Origin: Achromobacter pestifer
Lineage (GTDB): Bacteria > Pseudomonadota > Gammaproteobacteria > Burkholderiales > Burkholderiaceae_B
Assembly (NCBI RefSeq): GCF_013267355.1
Contig: NZ_CP053985.1
Span: 6,634,001 to 6,698,000 of the forward strand
Reading direction: 5' to 3'
Length of the DNA stretch: 64,000 bases
Below the pieces are notes generated by a model. The model did no database searches and was not told the DNA's origin. It saw only the letters and a list, made by a program, of their open reading frames with translations. Position numbers and translations under genes: made by a program. Shown here one piece after another: positions 14,812 to 24,651 of this stretch (position 1 is its first letter; every line of letters begins with the position of its first letter).

Positions 14812-16893
14812 TCAGTCCGCGCCGGCGGGAGCCGGCAGCGTTTCGTACGGCATTTCACGCGAGGTCGGCTTGTTTTCGTTGCGTGCGCGCTGCACCGAAC
14901 GCAGGCCGAACACCACGATGCTCACCACCACGAAGATGAAGATCGCGCACAGGCCGGCGTTGATGTAGTCGTTGAGCACCACGCGCGACATTTCGCCCAG
15001 GGACTTGGCCGGAGCCAGGACCTTGCCTTCGGCGATGGCCGCGTTGTACTTGTCGGCGTGCGCCAGGAAGCTGACGCGCGGGTCGGCGTGGAACAGCTTC
15101 TGCCAGCCGGCGGTCAGCGTGCATGCCAGCAGCCACAAGGTCGGCAGCACCGTGACCCAAGCGTAGCGGTCGCGCTTCATCTTGAACAGCACCACGGTAC
15201 CCAGGGTCAGCGCGATCGCGGCCAGCATCTGGTTGGCGATGCCGAACAGCGGCCACAGCGTGTTGATACCGCCCAGCGGATCGACCACGCCCTGGTACAG
15301 GAAGTAGCCCCAGGCCGCCACGCACAGGCCGGTGGCGATCAGGTTGGCGGGCAGCGAGTCGGTGCGCTTGAGCGACGGGGCGAAGGTGCCCAGCAGGTCT
15401 TGCAGCATGAAGCGGCCCGCGCGGGTGCCGGCGTCGACAGCGGTCAGGATGAAGAGCGCTTCGAACAGAATGGCGAAGTGGTACCAGAAGGCCATCATGC
15501 CCGGGCCGCCGATGGCCTGGTGCAGGATGTGCGCCATGCCCACGGCCAGCGTGGGCGCGCCGCCCGCACGCGAGATGATGGTGCTTTCGCCCACGTCCTT
15601 GGCGGTCTGGATCAGCTCGGCCGGCGTCACCACGAAGCCCCAACTGGACACCACCTGGGCCACCTGGTCGGGCGTGGTGCCGATCACGGCGGCCGGGCTG
15701 TTCATGGCGTAGTAGATGCCCGGCTCGATCACGCAAGCCGCCACCAGCGCCATGATGGCCACGAAGGATTCCATCAGCATGCCGCCGTAGCCGATGTAGC
15801 GGGCCTGGGTTTCGTTCTCGATCAGCTTGGGCGTGGTGCCCGAGGAGATCAGGGCGTGGAAGCCCGACACCGCGCCGCAGGCGATGGTGATGAAGAGGAA
15901 CGGGAACAGGTTGCCCGACCACACCGGACCAGAGCCGTCGACGAACTGGGTCAGCGCGGGCATTTTCAGCTCGGGCGCCACCACCACGATGCCGATGGCC
16001 AGGCCGACGATGGTGCCGATCTTCAGGAAGGTCGACAGGTAGTCGCGCGGCGCCAGCAGCAGCCATACCGGCAGCACCGAGGCGATGAAGCCGTAGATGA
16101 TCAGGATCCAGGTCAGACCCTTGCCGTCGAAATCGAACATGGGGCCGATCACCGGGTGCGCAGCCACGTCCTGGCCGAAGGTGATGGCGGCCATCAGGCC
16201 GACGAAGCCGATGATGGACACTTCGCCGATCTTGCCCGGACGGATGTAACGCAGGTACACGCCCATGAACAGCGCGATGGGGATGGTCGCGGCCACCGTG
16301 AAGGTGCCCCAGGGCGAGTGCGTCAACGCCTTGACCACGATCAGCGCCAGCACGGCCAGGATGATGACCATGATCATGAAGGCGCCGAACAGCGCGATCA
16401 CGCCCGGGATCTTGCCCAGTTCGGACTTGACCAGGTCACCCAGCGAACGGCCGTCGCGGCGGGTCGAAATGAAGAGGATGGTGAAGTCCTGCACGGCGCC
16501 GGCGAACACCACGCCGGCCAGGATCCACAGCATGCCCGGCAGATAGCCCATCTGCGCGGCCAGCACCGGGCCCACCAGGGGGCCGGCGCCAGCGATGGCG
16601 GCGAAGTGGTGGCCGAACAGCACGTGCTTGTTGGTGGGCACGTAGTCCAGGCCGTCGTTGTGCTTCCATGCCGGCGTCATGCGCGTCGGATCCAGCTGGA
16701 AGACGTTCTTGGCGATGAAGCGGCTGTAGTAACGGTATGCGATCAAGTACACGCATACGGCGGCGATCACCACCCATAGCGCATTGATGGTCTCCCCTCT
16801 GGCCAGCGCCACGGTGCCCAGCGCGAACGCGCCCAGTACCGCAACCGCCAGCCAGACCAGGTGCTGACCCAGTCCCTTACTGCTGGTATGCAT
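14812..16893 (-). CDS. cstA: CstA/BtsT-family carbon-starvation transporter
   Basis: A 693-residue inner-membrane protein with about 17-18 hydrophobic segments. CstA signatures include DGLDYVPTNKHVLFGHHFAAIAG-type residues at ~80-100, GPLVGPVLAAQMGYLPG and SGTTPKLIENETQARYIGYG. Family members import pyruvate and possibly peptides during carbon limitation. AGGAG precedes ATG 16893. It forms an operon with ybdD and is divergent from a two-component system that probably controls it. Confidence 0.93.
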   Translation of the reverse strand: MHTSSKGLGQHLVWLAVAVLGAFALGTVALARGETINALWVVIAAVCVYLIAYRYYSRFIAKNVFQLDPTRMTPAWKHNDGLDYVPTNKHVLFGHHFAAIAGAGPLVGPVLAAQMGYLPGMLWILAGVVFAGAVQDFTILFISTRRDGRSLGDLVKSELGKIPGVIALFGAFMIMVIILAVLALIVVKALTHSPWGTFTVAATIPIALFMGVYLRYIRPGKIGEVSIIGFVGLMAAITFGQDVAAHPVIGPMFDFDGKGLTWILIIYGFIASVLPVWLLLAPRDYLSTFLKIGTIVGLAIGIVVVAPELKMPALTQFVDGSGPVWSGNLFPFLFITIACGAVSGFHALISSGTTPKLIENETQARYIGYGGMLMESFVAIMALVAACVIEPGIYYAMNSPAAVIGTTPDQVAQVVSSWGFVVTPAELIQTAKDVGESTIISRAGGAPTLAVGMAHILHQAIGGPGMMAFWYHFAILFEALFILTAVDAGTRAGRFMLQDLLGTFAPSLKRTDSLPANLIATGLCVAAWGYFLYQGVVDPLGGINTLWPLFGIANQMLAAIALTLGTVVLFKMKRDRYAWVTVLPTLWLLACTLTAGWQKLFHADPRVSFLAHADKYNAAIAEGKVLAPAKSLGEMSRVVLNDYINAGLCAIFIFVVVSIVVFGLRSVQRARNENKPTSREMPYETLPAPAGAD

Positions 16894-17206
16894 AAGTGCT
16901 CCTCTTGCCTCCCGCCATGCTTTTGGCGTGAAACGCTTTTATCGTCCCGCGGAAGGCAGACTCATTGTTGTGGGGTGGTGGACGCGCGCGTCCACGCAGC
17001 GCCGTGTCGACGCGGACGCTAGTATTTCGGTTTGACCACGCAGCAACAAGCGCGGAACTACGCAATTCCACTACGTGTTACTACGGAATGCGCCGCAGCA
17101 TAATTTTCCGAAAATCGTAAAATCGGCGGTAAATTCGCCTGACCTTTATCGCGCGGCCGCAAATGCTGCGTCGCAATATGCGCACCCGCGCTGATACAAA
17201 TCCTTT
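16894..17206. promoter_or_regulatory. cstA / sensor-kinase divergent promoter region
   Basis: This 313-bp intergenic region contains no gene. The section nearest the kinase gene (17041-17150) is AT-richer and includes three direct ACTACG repeats. It should contain both divergent promoters, but no convincing -35/-10 pair was found. Confidence 0.5.
17057..17085. promoter_or_regulatory. Three ACTACG direct repeats, possible LuxR-type regulator site
   Basis: ACTACG occurs at 17057-17062, 17070-17075 and 17080-17085, start-to-start 13 and 10 bp. NarL/LuxR-type regulators often bind short repeated heptamers, and such a regulator is encoded just downstream. Binding is inferred. Confidence 0.4.
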
Positions 17207-18625
17207 ATGAAGCTGCGCCTCAAAATCCTGCTGCTCGCCGCGGTGCCCCTGCTGGTGGCCGTCGCCGCCATCACGGTGGCCGTCTACGTGCAGGGCCTGC
17301 AGCTGGCGCAGCGCGAAAAACAAGTGGTGGAAAGCGCCTGGCTGGCCAGCAAGGAAGGCGAGCTGCGCCATTACGTGAACCTGGCCTACAGCGCCATCGC
17401 GCCCCTGCAGGCCGCGGCCGACGACGACGCCACCCGCCAGCGCGCGCTGGACCTGCTGGCGCAGATGGAATTCGGCCATGACGGCTACTTTTTCGTCTAC
17501 GACCTGAAGGGCAGGAACCTGATGCACCCGCGCCAGCCGGAACTGGTTGGGCAGGACCTCTGGGAGCTGCGCGACACCAAGGGCCAGCCCGTCATCCAGA
17601 ACCTGCTGACCGCCGCCCGGCGCGGCGGCCAGGACGGCGAAGCGGTGCATTACCTGTGGGAAAAGCCGTCCACCCACCAGACCGAGGAAAAGCTGGGCTA
17701 CGTCGTGGTGCTGGAGCGCTGGGGCTGGATGCTGGGTACCGGCATCTACCTGGACGACGTGCAGCAGGCGCTGGAGCGCATCGACGCCGCCGCCCAGGCC
17801 AATATCCGCAGCATGTTCGCCTGGGTGGCCGGCATCGCCGCCGTGTCCATCCTGGGCGTGGCCGCCTGCGGGCTGGCCTTGAACATCAGCGACCACCGGC
17901 AGTCCGACGCCAAGCTGCGGCTGATGGCGCGGCAGCTGGTGCGTTCGCAGGAAGACGAGCGCGCCCGCCTGTCGCGCGAATTGCATGACGGCATCAGCCA
18001 GGTGCTGGTGTCGATCAAGCTGTCGTTGGAGGCGGCGCGGGAGCGGCTGCGGCAGGCGCTGCCGGCGGAACCGCGCGCGCTGGCCCATATCGACACCCCG
18101 CTGGGCGGCGCGCTGGACCGATTGAACACCGCCGTGGGCGAAGTCCGGCGCATTTCGCACAACCTGCGGCCCACGCTGCTGGACGACCTGGGCCTGCCGG
18201 CCGCACTCGAACATCTGGGCCGGGAGTTCGCCATTCCCAGCCAGGACGGCGCCCCGCCCCTGGCCGTGCGCCTGCACACCGCCGGGCAGCCGGTGAAGCT
18301 GCCCGAGGCCTACGCCACCGCCCTGTTCCGCGTCACCCAGGAAGCCCTGACCAACGTCATCCGCCACGCTGGCGCCACCCGCGCCGACATGACGCTGGCT
18401 TATTCGCCGCGCGACCTGCGCCTGACCATCGCCGACGACGGCCGCGGCTTCGACTATGCCGAGGTGCAGCAGGATCCGCGCCGCGGCATCGGCCTGCGCA
18501 ATATGCGCGAACGCATGAACGCGCTGGCCGGCACGCTGACCTTCCGCTCCACGCCCGACGGCACGGTCCTGCAGGCCTGGCTGCCGCTGCCCGCCGCCCC
18601 TCTACCCGCGAGCCCCGAAGCATGA
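17207..18625 (+). CDS. Cache-domain sensor histidine kinase (HisKA_3 type)
   Basis: A 472-residue inner-membrane sensor. TM1 is at ~5-27 and TM2 at ~203-225. The periplasmic part between them is a single Cache domain (FGHDGYFFVYDLKGRNLMHP, RWGWMLGTGIYLDDV), a fold that binds small organic acids. The cytoplasmic part has a HisKA_3 dimerisation domain with the phosphorylated His at ~260 (SRELHDGISQVL) and an HATPase domain (EALTNVIRHAGA, IADDGRGFD, GIGLRNMRERM). It overlaps its response regulator by ATGA and is divergent from cstA, so sensing a carbon source such as pyruvate is likely. Confidence 0.9.
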   Translation: MKLRLKILLLAAVPLLVAVAAITVAVYVQGLQLAQREKQVVESAWLASKEGELRHYVNLAYSAIAPLQAAADDDATRQRALDLLAQMEFGHDGYFFVYDLKGRNLMHPRQPELVGQDLWELRDTKGQPVIQNLLTAARRGGQDGEAVHYLWEKPSTHQTEEKLGYVVVLERWGWMLGTGIYLDDVQQALERIDAAAQANIRSMFAWVAGIAAVSILGVAACGLALNISDHRQSDAKLRLMARQLVRSQEDERARLSRELHDGISQVLVSIKLSLEAARERLRQALPAEPRALAHIDTPLGGALDRLNTAVGEVRRISHNLRPTLLDDLGLPAALEHLGREFAIPSQDGAPPLAVRLHTAGQPVKLPEAYATALFRVTQEALTNVIRHAGATRADMTLAYSPRDLRLTIADDGRGFDYAEVQQDPRRGIGLRNMRERMNALAGTLTFRSTPDGTVLQAWLPLPAAPLPASPEA

Positions 18626-19278
18626 ACCACAAGCCCGACGCCATCCGGCTGCTGCTGATCGACGACCACCCCCTGGTGCGGGACGGGCTGCGCCTGCGCC
18701 TGGAAACCGTGCCGCAACTGCAGGTAGTGGGCGAAGCGGGCAACGCCGCCGCCGCCCAGGCCTTCCTGGCCGCCTGCATGGCGGAGGACCCGCAGGGCGG
18801 CACCCTGCCGCACCTGGCGCTGATGGACCTGAACATGCCGGGCGTGGGCGGGCTGGAGCTGACCGCCCTGCTGCACGAGCGCTACCCGCAGATCGCGGTG
18901 CTGGTGCTGTCCATGCACGACAACCCCGAATACATGGTGCAGGCCGTCAAGGCGGGCGCGCGCGGCTATCTGCTGAAGGACGAGCCGGCGCAGGAAATCG
19001 TCACCGCCATCGGCGCTGTCATGGCGGGCCGCAGCTACTTCAGCGCGGCGGTGGCGGTGCGCCTGTCGCAGGCCACGGCGCCAGCCACCATGCTGACGCA
19101 GCGCGAACGCGACGTGCTGCGCCACATCGCCAGCGGCGAGGCCAACAAGCAGATCGCGCAGGCGCTGGGGCTGTCGGTGCGCACGGTGGAAACCCATCGC
19201 CTGAACATCAAGCGCAAGCTGGGCATAGACGGCCAGGCGGAATTGATCAAGTACGCCGTCGAGAACAGAGGAATGTAG
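18622..19278 (+). CDS. NarL/LuxR-family response regulator
   Basis: A 218-residue response regulator. The receiver domain has acidic residues LLIDDHPLVRDG, the phosphorylated Asp at ~69 (LMDLNMPG) and Lys in YLLKDEPA. The LuxR helix-turn-helix is at ~150-205 (LTQRERDVLRHIASGEANKQIA, SVRTVETHRLNIKRKLG). It is translationally coupled to the upstream kinase. Probable targets are the divergent cstA-ybdD operon and its own. Confidence 0.93.
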   Translation: MNHKPDAIRLLLIDDHPLVRDGLRLRLETVPQLQVVGEAGNAAAAQAFLAACMAEDPQGGTLPHLALMDLNMPGVGGLELTALLHERYPQIAVLVLSMHDNPEYMVQAVKAGARGYLLKDEPAQEIVTAIGAVMAGRSYFSAAVAVRLSQATAPATMLTQRERDVLRHIASGEANKQIAQALGLSVRTVETHRLNIKRKLGIDGQAELIKYAVENRGM

Positions 19279-19357
19279 CCCCCACGCCGCGCACGCTACG
19301 CACGCTTGCTGCCCCCCGAGGGGGCTGTTTCCCCTTGGGGCGGCCCGGCGGGGAAAC
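19279..19357. repeat. GC-rich palindromic intergenic repeat with terminator-like hairpins
   Basis: It begins right after the response-regulator stop. It has a hairpin in GCCCCCCGAGGGGGC (19311-19325) and CCCCTTGGGG (19331-19340), then CGGCCCGGCGGGG. I recall similar units after many genes of Achromobacter and Bordetella. There is only one copy in this window, so its repeat nature rests on that recollection. Confidence 0.5.
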
Positions 19358-19429
19358 CCTTCTTCTGGCCTGAGGTAGACTTGCAGCACTACGCTACACC
19401 CAGTAAAGCGCCGCCCCCAGGAGTCCCCG

Positions 19430-19975
19430 ATGTCATTGGAAAAGCACTACACCGCCATTCTCGAACAACTAGGGGAAGATCCGTCCCGCGAAGGGCTGGC
19501 CGACACGCCGGCGCGCGCGGCCAAGGCCATGCGCCACCTGTGCCGCGGCTATGACCAGAACCTGGACGAAATCGTCAACGGCGCGCTGTTCACCTCCGAC
19601 ACACGCGAGATCGTGCTGGTCAAGAACATCGAGCTGTACTCGCTCTGTGAGCACCACATGCTGCCCTTCATCGGCAAGGCGCACGTGGCCTACCTGCCCA
19701 ACGGCAAGGTGCTGGGCCTGTCCAAGGTCGCCCGCATCGTCGAGATGTACGCCCGCCGCCTGCAGATCCAGGAAAACCTCAGCCGCCAGGTGGCCGAGGC
19801 CGTGCAGTCCGTGACCGGCGCCGCCGGCGTGGCCGTGGTGATCGAAGCCCAGCACATGTGCATGATGATGCGCGGCGTGGAAAAGCAGAATTCGTCCATG
19901 GTCACCTCGGTCATGCTGGGCGAATTCCACGACAACCCGTCGACCCGGGCCGAATTCCTCAGCCTCATCCGCTAG
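19430..19975 (+). CDS. folE: GTP cyclohydrolase I
   Basis: A 181-residue FolE that converts GTP to 7,8-dihydroneopterin triphosphate, the first step of folate/pterin synthesis. Zinc ligands are visible: Cys73 and the adjacent His residues in [19 protein letters not shown], and Cys144 in [12 protein letters not shown]. The substrate-site motif [18 protein letters not shown] follows. Length is normal for the short bacterial form. GGAG precedes ATG 19430. It appears monocistronic, between a repeat upstream and a terminator downstream. Confidence 0.96.
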   Translation: MSLEKHYTAILEQLGEDPSREGLADTPARAAKAMRHLCRGYDQNLDEIVNGALFTSDTREIVLVKNIELYSLCEHHMLPFIGKAHVAYLPNGKVLGLSKVARIVEMYARRLQIQENLSRQVAEAVQSVTGAAGVAVVIEAQHMCMMMRGVEKQNSSMVTSVMLGEFHDNPSTRAEFLSLIR

Positions 19976-20008
19976 CGGGATCCCCCTCCCTCTTTTGGCG
20001 CATAGCGC

Positions 20009-20077
20009 GGGCCCGCCCCGCCGCGCCGGCCGCGCCAGTCCTGGCGTTGCCGGCGCGGCCGGCGGGCCCGGTCCTTT
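20009..20077 (+). terminator. Long GC hairpin terminator after folE
   Basis: GGGCCCGCC at 20009-20017 pairs with GGCGGGCCC at 20061-20069, with further pairing inside, and five T follow at 20073-20077. It separates folE from tauABC. Confidence 0.75.
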
Positions 20078-20100
20078 TTGGCTCCTACTGATTAGGGCAT

Positions 20101-20142
20101 CTGGACCTAGCGTTCTGGCTCCATCCGGGCAAACTGGCTCCA
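20101..20142 (+). promoter_or_regulatory. Putative TauR operator upstream of tauA
   Basis: CTGGACCTAG at 20101-20110 is followed by CTGGCTCCA at 20115-20123 and again at 20134-20142, ending 47 nt before the tauA ATG. From memory, the Rhodobacter TauR site is a direct repeat of CTGGACYTAA; the first copy matches at 9 of 10. A TauR-type gene lies downstream of tauC. Confidence 0.55.
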
Positions 20143-20189
20143 GCATGCCGGTCGCGCCGGAGCGCGGCCGTTCCCTCCCGGAGATCTCC

Positions 20190-21218
20190 ATGAACGCGAT
20201 ATTCCGCCTCATCCGCCGCTGCACCCTGGCCGGCCTGGCCGCCGCGCTGCTGGCCGCTCCCGCCTATGCCCAGACCAAGCTGGTGGTCGGCTACCAGCTG
20301 ATCGTCGGGCCCTTCCTGACAGCGATCGCCGACGGCAGTTTCGACAAGGCATTGAAGGACGCCGGCTATCAGGTGGACTGGCGCCAGTTCACCTCCGGCG
20401 GCGACATTTCCACCGCTCTGGCCTCCGGCAGCGTGCCGGTCGGCGTGCTGGGTTCCACCGGCATCACCGCCGCCGCGACCCGCGGCGTGGACATGGAGCT
20501 GTTCTGGATCCTGGACAATATCGGCAAATCCGAGGCGCTGGTGGCGCGCAACGGTTCCGGCATCAACAGCACGGCCGACCTGAAAGGCAAGCGCGTCGCC
20601 ACGCCCTTCGTGTCCACCTCCCACTTCCACCTGCTGGTGGGGCTGGAACAGGTCTGGAAGATCAGCCCGCGCGACGTGCGCATCCTGAACATGCAGCCGC
20701 CGCAGATCGTGGCCGCCTGGCAGCGCGGCGATATCGACGCCGCCTACGTCTGGCCGCCCGCGCTGACCGAGATCGCCAAGAGCGGCAAGATCATTGCCGA
20801 CTCGGAACAGATCGGCAAGGCTAGCGTGCCAACCTTCGACGGCATCGTGGTCGACCGCGCCTGGGCCGCCAAGAATCCCAAGTTCATGGCCGCCTTCACC
20901 GGCGTATTGGCCAAGTCCTATGCGGACTACCGCGCCAACAGCGCCAAGTGGACGGCAGACTCGCCGCAGGTCAAGAGCATCGTCAAGCTGATCGGCGGCA
21001 AGCCCGAGGACATGGTCGAAGCGCTCCAGCTGCTGGTCTTCCCGACCGTGCAGGAACAGGCCTCCAATGTGTGGCTGGGCGGCGGCAAGGACTCGGGCGC
21101 CGCGCGCGCCTTCGCGGCCAGCGCCCAGTTCCTGAAGGACCAGAAGCAGATCGACAAGGCCCTGGCCGACTACAGCCCGCACGTCACGGACAAGTACGCC
21201 AAGGCGGCCGAGAAGTAA
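20190..21218 (+). CDS. tauA: Taurine ABC transporter, periplasmic binding protein
   Basis: A 342-residue TauA/SsuA-family protein. The start is ATG 20190 with GGAG upstream, and the signal peptide ends at PAYAQ (~residue 26). Features are [43 protein letters not shown] and [22 protein letters not shown]. It captures taurine in the periplasm for TauBC. It is the first gene of tauABC. The tauXY and xsc genes nearby point to use of taurine as a carbon source rather than only for sulfur; no tauD dioxygenase is adjacent. Confidence 0.92.
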   Translation: MNAIFRLIRRCTLAGLAAALLAAPAYAQTKLVVGYQLIVGPFLTAIADGSFDKALKDAGYQVDWRQFTSGGDISTALASGSVPVGVLGSTGITAAATRGVDMELFWILDNIGKSEALVARNGSGINSTADLKGKRVATPFVSTSHFHLLVGLEQVWKISPRDVRILNMQPPQIVAAWQRGDIDAAYVWPPALTEIAKSGKIIADSEQIGKASVPTFDGIVVDRAWAAKNPKFMAAFTGVLAKSYADYRANSAKWTADSPQVKSIVKLIGGKPEDMVEALQLLVFPTVQEQASNVWLGGGKDSGAARAFAASAQFLKDQKQIDKALADYSPHVTDKYAKAAEK

Positions 21219-21309
21219 GGGGCGCTTGCGGCCAAGGCGGCCCGCGCGGCGCCGCCTGCCTCGCGCCACGCAGGGCTGCGCGCAGTCCATCGCAATTAGG
21301 GGAGCCGGC

Positions 21310-22143
21310 ATGACCATGCAGTCCTCGTCCGCCACGCAAAGCCTGTGCGCGGAGAAAGTCAGCGTCACCTACCCCGGCCTGCACGAAAGCGGTCCGGTCA
21401 TCGCGCTGCAAAACGTCAACCTGACCATCCAGCCGGGCGAGTTCGTCGTGGCCCTGGGCGCGTCGGGCTGCGGCAAGACCACCCTGCTCAGCCTGCTGGC
21501 CGGGTTCCTGTCGCCCACCGAGGGCGAGATCACGCTGGGCGGCAGGCCCATCGTGGGTCCCGGCGCCGACCGCGGCGTGGTGTTCCAGAAGCACGCCCTG
21601 CTGCCCTGGCTGAACGTGCTCGAGAACACCGAGTTCGGCCTGAAGCTGCAAGGCGTGGACAAGGAAACCCGCCGCGCCCGCGCGCGCCGCAATCTGGAGC
21701 TGGTGGGCCTGCAGGACTTCCACCGCCACATGATCTACCAGTTGTCCGGCGGCATGCAGCAGCGCGTGGGCATTGCGCGCGCGCTGACCTGCAACCCCGC
21801 CATGCTGTTGATGGACGAGCCCATGGCGGCGCTGGACGCGCTGACCCGCGAGACCATCCAGGAGCTGCTGCTGGACATCTGGCGGCAGACCCACAAGATG
21901 TTCTTCTTCATCACGCACAGCGTGGAGGAAGCGTTATTTCTGGGTTCGCGGCTGATTGTCATGTCGCCCCGCCCGGGCCGCATCACGCACACCTTCACGC
22001 CGGACTTCAACCGGCGCTACCTGGAGACCCGCGATGGCCGCAGCATCAAATCCAGTCCCGACTTCATCGCCATGCGCGAACAAGTCCTTGGCATCATCTA
22101 TGGCGACGAGCGAGCCTCCTCCCCCCAAGGCCTCCATGGCTAG
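21310..22143 (+). CDS. tauB: Taurine ABC transporter, ATP-binding protein
   Basis: A 277-residue ATPase with Walker [10 protein letters not shown], signature [15 protein letters not shown], Walker [12 protein letters not shown] and switch His in [14 protein letters not shown], typical of the nitrate/sulfonate/taurine group. GGGGAG precedes ATG 21310; the open frame upstream is not used. It overlaps the start of tauC. Confidence 0.93.
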   Translation: MTMQSSSATQSLCAEKVSVTYPGLHESGPVIALQNVNLTIQPGEFVVALGASGCGKTTLLSLLAGFLSPTEGEITLGGRPIVGPGADRGVVFQKHALLPWLNVLENTEFGLKLQGVDKETRRARARRNLELVGLQDFHRHMIYQLSGGMQQRVGIARALTCNPAMLLMDEPMAALDALTRETIQELLLDIWRQTHKMFFFITHSVEEALFLGSRLIVMSPRPGRITHTFTPDFNRRYLETRDGRSIKSSPDFIAMREQVLGIIYGDERASSPQGLHG

Positions 22144-22963
22144 CGGCCGGACCGGCCACAAACCCGCCTCGCCGGGCAAAGTCTACGGCGCGCCGGGCGC
22201 GGGCTATAGCGGCCACATCAGCCTGATCACCAGCCTGGCGCTTCTGGGGCTCTGGTTCCTGGTGACCAGCGCCGGCTGGGTGCGGCCATTGTTCCTGCCT
22301 TCGCCCTTGGCTGTGTACGACAAGTTCGTCTCGGCCATGACCGACGGCGTGGCCAACTCCACGCTTACCGAACATGCGCTGGCCAGCCTGTCGCGGGTGT
22401 TCGGGGCCTTTTTCCTGGCCTGCGTGACCGCCATTCCCGTCGGCATCCTGATGGGCGTGAACCGCTACGCGCGCGGCATCTTCGATCCGCCCATCGAGTT
22501 CTACCGCCCGCTGCCGCCGCTGGCCTATCTGCCGCTCATCATCATCTGGTTCGGCATCGGCGAATTCCCCAAGGTCCTGCTGATCTACCTGGCGATCTTC
22601 GCGCCCATGGCGATCGCGGCCCGCGCCGGCGTGCGCTCGGTGTCGATCGAGCAGATCCACGCGGCCTACGCCATGGGCGGCACGCCGGCGCAAGTGGTCT
22701 GGCACGTGATCCTGAAGGCCGCCATGCCGGAAATCTTCACGGGCATGCGCATCGGCATCGGCGTGGGCTGGACCACGCTGGTGGCCGCCGAAATGGTGGC
22801 CGCCGACCGCGGCCTGGGCTTCATGGTGCTCAACGCCGCCCAGTTCCTGGCCAGCGACACCGTCATCATGGGCATCATCGTGATCGGCGTGTTCGCCTTC
22901 GCCTTCGACCTGCTGGTGCGCTATCTGGAGAAATTCGTCATCCCCTGGAAGGGACGGGTCTGA
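22136..22963 (+). CDS. tauC: Taurine ABC transporter, permease
   Basis: A 275-residue permease with about six membrane segments. The EAA motif region is [34 protein letters not shown] in two parts (residues ~165-200), and the end [18 protein letters not shown] is typical of TauC. ATG 22136 overlaps the tauB stop by 8 nt. ATG 22100 would add 12 residues and cannot be excluded. It is the last gene of tauABC and is followed 107 nt later by the MocR gene. Confidence 0.92.
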   Translation: MASGRTGHKPASPGKVYGAPGAGYSGHISLITSLALLGLWFLVTSAGWVRPLFLPSPLAVYDKFVSAMTDGVANSTLTEHALASLSRVFGAFFLACVTAIPVGILMGVNRYARGIFDPPIEFYRPLPPLAYLPLIIIWFGIGEFPKVLLIYLAIFAPMAIAARAGVRSVSIEQIHAAYAMGGTPAQVVWHVILKAAMPEIFTGMRIGIGVGWTTLVAAEMVAADRGLGFMVLNAAQFLASDTVIMGIIVIGVFAFAFDLLVRYLEKFVIPWKGRV

Positions 22964-23070
22964 AGCGCGCCCGGGCAATCCCTCATTTCGTCCCCCATCC
23001 GGCTCCTCTATCCTCAAGAACGGCGCCTGCGCAGCCGCTATCGGCTGCGCGGCCTAGACAAGGAGCCGTC

Positions 23071-24651
23071 ATGTCCAGCCAGGCCTCGATGCTCAAGCCT
23101 GTGTTGTGGGAGCGCCTGTTCGAACGCGAAAGCGCGCCCAACCTGAGCCTGCAAGGGTGCGTGCGCCAGATGCTGGTGTCCGCCATCCTCAGCGGCCACC
23201 TGCCGCCCGGCACCCCGGTGCCCTCCAGCCGGCATCTGGCCGACCAGCTGCGCATTGCGCGCAACACCGTGGTGTTCGCCTATCAGCAACTGGTGAGCGA
23301 GGGCTATCTGGTGTCGCGCGAACGCAGCGGCCACTTCGTCAGCGACACCGTGATGCGCGGCCATTCGGGGCCGGCAACCGACGCGCAGCCGGCGGATGAC
23401 GGCGGCACGCCCGGCGTGCGCTGGGAAGAGCGCCTGCGCTTTCGCCCATCCCGCCAGCGCAACATCACCAAGCCGCGCGACTGGCAGAAGCAGCCCTACC
23501 CCTTTGTCTACGCGCAGTTCGACCAGGACCTGTTTCCCACCGCCGAATGGCGCGAGTGCTGTATCAAGGCGCTGTCCGTGCTGGACATCCGCAGCTGGGC
23601 GCCCGACCTGATCACCCACGACGACCCGGCGCTGATCGAGCAGATCCGCACCCAGGTCCTGCCGCGGCGCGGCGTCTGGGCCGACGCCGAGGAAATCGTC
23701 ATCACCGTGGGCGCGCAGCATGCGCTCTACCTGCTGGCCGATCTGCTGGTCAACGAGGACACCGTGGTCGGCATGGAAGACCCCGGCTATCCCGACGCCC
23801 GCAACATCTTCGCCAGCCACACGCGCAACCTGCTGCCCCTGCCGGTGGACGAACAGGGGCTGTGCACCGGCACCCATCTGCTGGGCTGCGACTACCTCTT
23901 CGTCACGCCCGGCCACCAATGCCCCACCACGGTCACGCTGTCGCCGGAACGCCGCCAGAGCCTGCTGACGCTGGCGCGCCAGGCCGACAGCCTGATCATC
24001 GAGGACGACTTCGAAAGCGAGAGCCGCTGGGGCGAAGGCGCGATTCCCGCCTTGAAGAGCCTGGACCGCGACGGCCGCGTGATCTACGTCGGCAGCCTGG
24101 CCAAGTCCTTCGCGCCGGGCTTGCGCATCGGCTACATCGTGGCCCCGCGCGAGCTCACCGCGGAACTGCGCGCCCTGCGCCGCCTGATGCTGCGCCACCC
24201 TTCGGCCTATATCCAGCGCGCGTTTTCGCTGTTCATCTCGCTGGGCCACCATCATTCGCTACTGCGCAGGCAATCGCAGGCCTACCAGGAACGCGGCACC
24301 GAACTGGCCCGCGCGCTGGCGCGGCACCTGCCTGACTTCAAGGTCATCCCCATCACGGGATCCTCGTTCTGCTGGCTGCAAGGCCCGCCCTGGCTCAACG
24401 CCGTCGAGCTGTCCGAGGCGGCGTTGGCCGAAGGCGTGGTGGTCGAGCCAGGCGACGTCTTCTTCATGGACGGCGCCGACGCGCCGCGCAACTTCCTGCG
24501 GGTCGGCTTCACCTCGATCCGGCCGGAACACATCGAGCCCGGCATCGCCAGGCTGGCCAAGGTCGTCGACCGCTACCGCCGTGCCGCCGCCGGCGACAAA
24601 AAGGCCCCTGAGGGCCCTGACCTGCATTCCCTAGAGCATTTCGTCTCGTAG
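23071..24651 (+). CDS. tauR: MocR-family (GntR-aminotransferase) regulator, TauR-like
   Basis: A 526-residue fusion. The N-terminal GntR helix-turn-helix at ~25-90 (PGTPVPSSRHLADQLRIARNT) is followed by a fold-type I aminotransferase-like domain with the PLP lysine in YVGSLAKSFAPGLRIGYIV. MocR proteins use PLP plus an amine to sense ligand; TauR activates taurine genes. It lies between tauABC and tauXY, so that role fits. AAGGAG precedes ATG 23071. Its 3' end overlaps the convergent tauY by 21 bp. The symbol is based on context. Confidence 0.82.
   Translation: MSSQASMLKPVLWERLFERESAPNLSLQGCVRQMLVSAILSGHLPPGTPVPSSRHLADQLRIARNTVVFAYQQLVSEGYLVSRERSGHFVSDTVMRGHSGPATDAQPADDGGTPGVRWEERLRFRPSRQRNITKPRDWQKQPYPFVYAQFDQDLFPTAEWRECCIKALSVLDIRSWAPDLITHDDPALIEQIRTQVLPRRGVWADAEEIVITVGAQHALYLLADLLVNEDTVVGMEDPGYPDARNIFASHTRNLLPLPVDEQGLCTGTHLLGCDYLFVTPGHQCPTTVTLSPERRQSLLTLARQADSLIIEDDFESESRWGEGAIPALKSLDRDGRVIYVGSLAKSFAPGLRIGYIVAPRELTAELRALRRLMLRHPSAYIQRAFSLFISLGHHHSLLRRQSQAYQERGTELARALARHLPDFKVIPITGSSFCWLQGPPWLNAVELSEAALAEGVVVEPGDVFFMDGADAPRNFLRVGFTSIRPEHIEPGIARLAKVVDRYRRAAAGDKKAPEGPDLHSLEHFVS

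Noticed and set aside
15058..16779. 573-codon plus-strand frame opposite cstA
   Set aside because: Its His/Gln/Gly/Asp-rich translation is typical of the antisense of a GC-rich membrane gene; cstA is certain.
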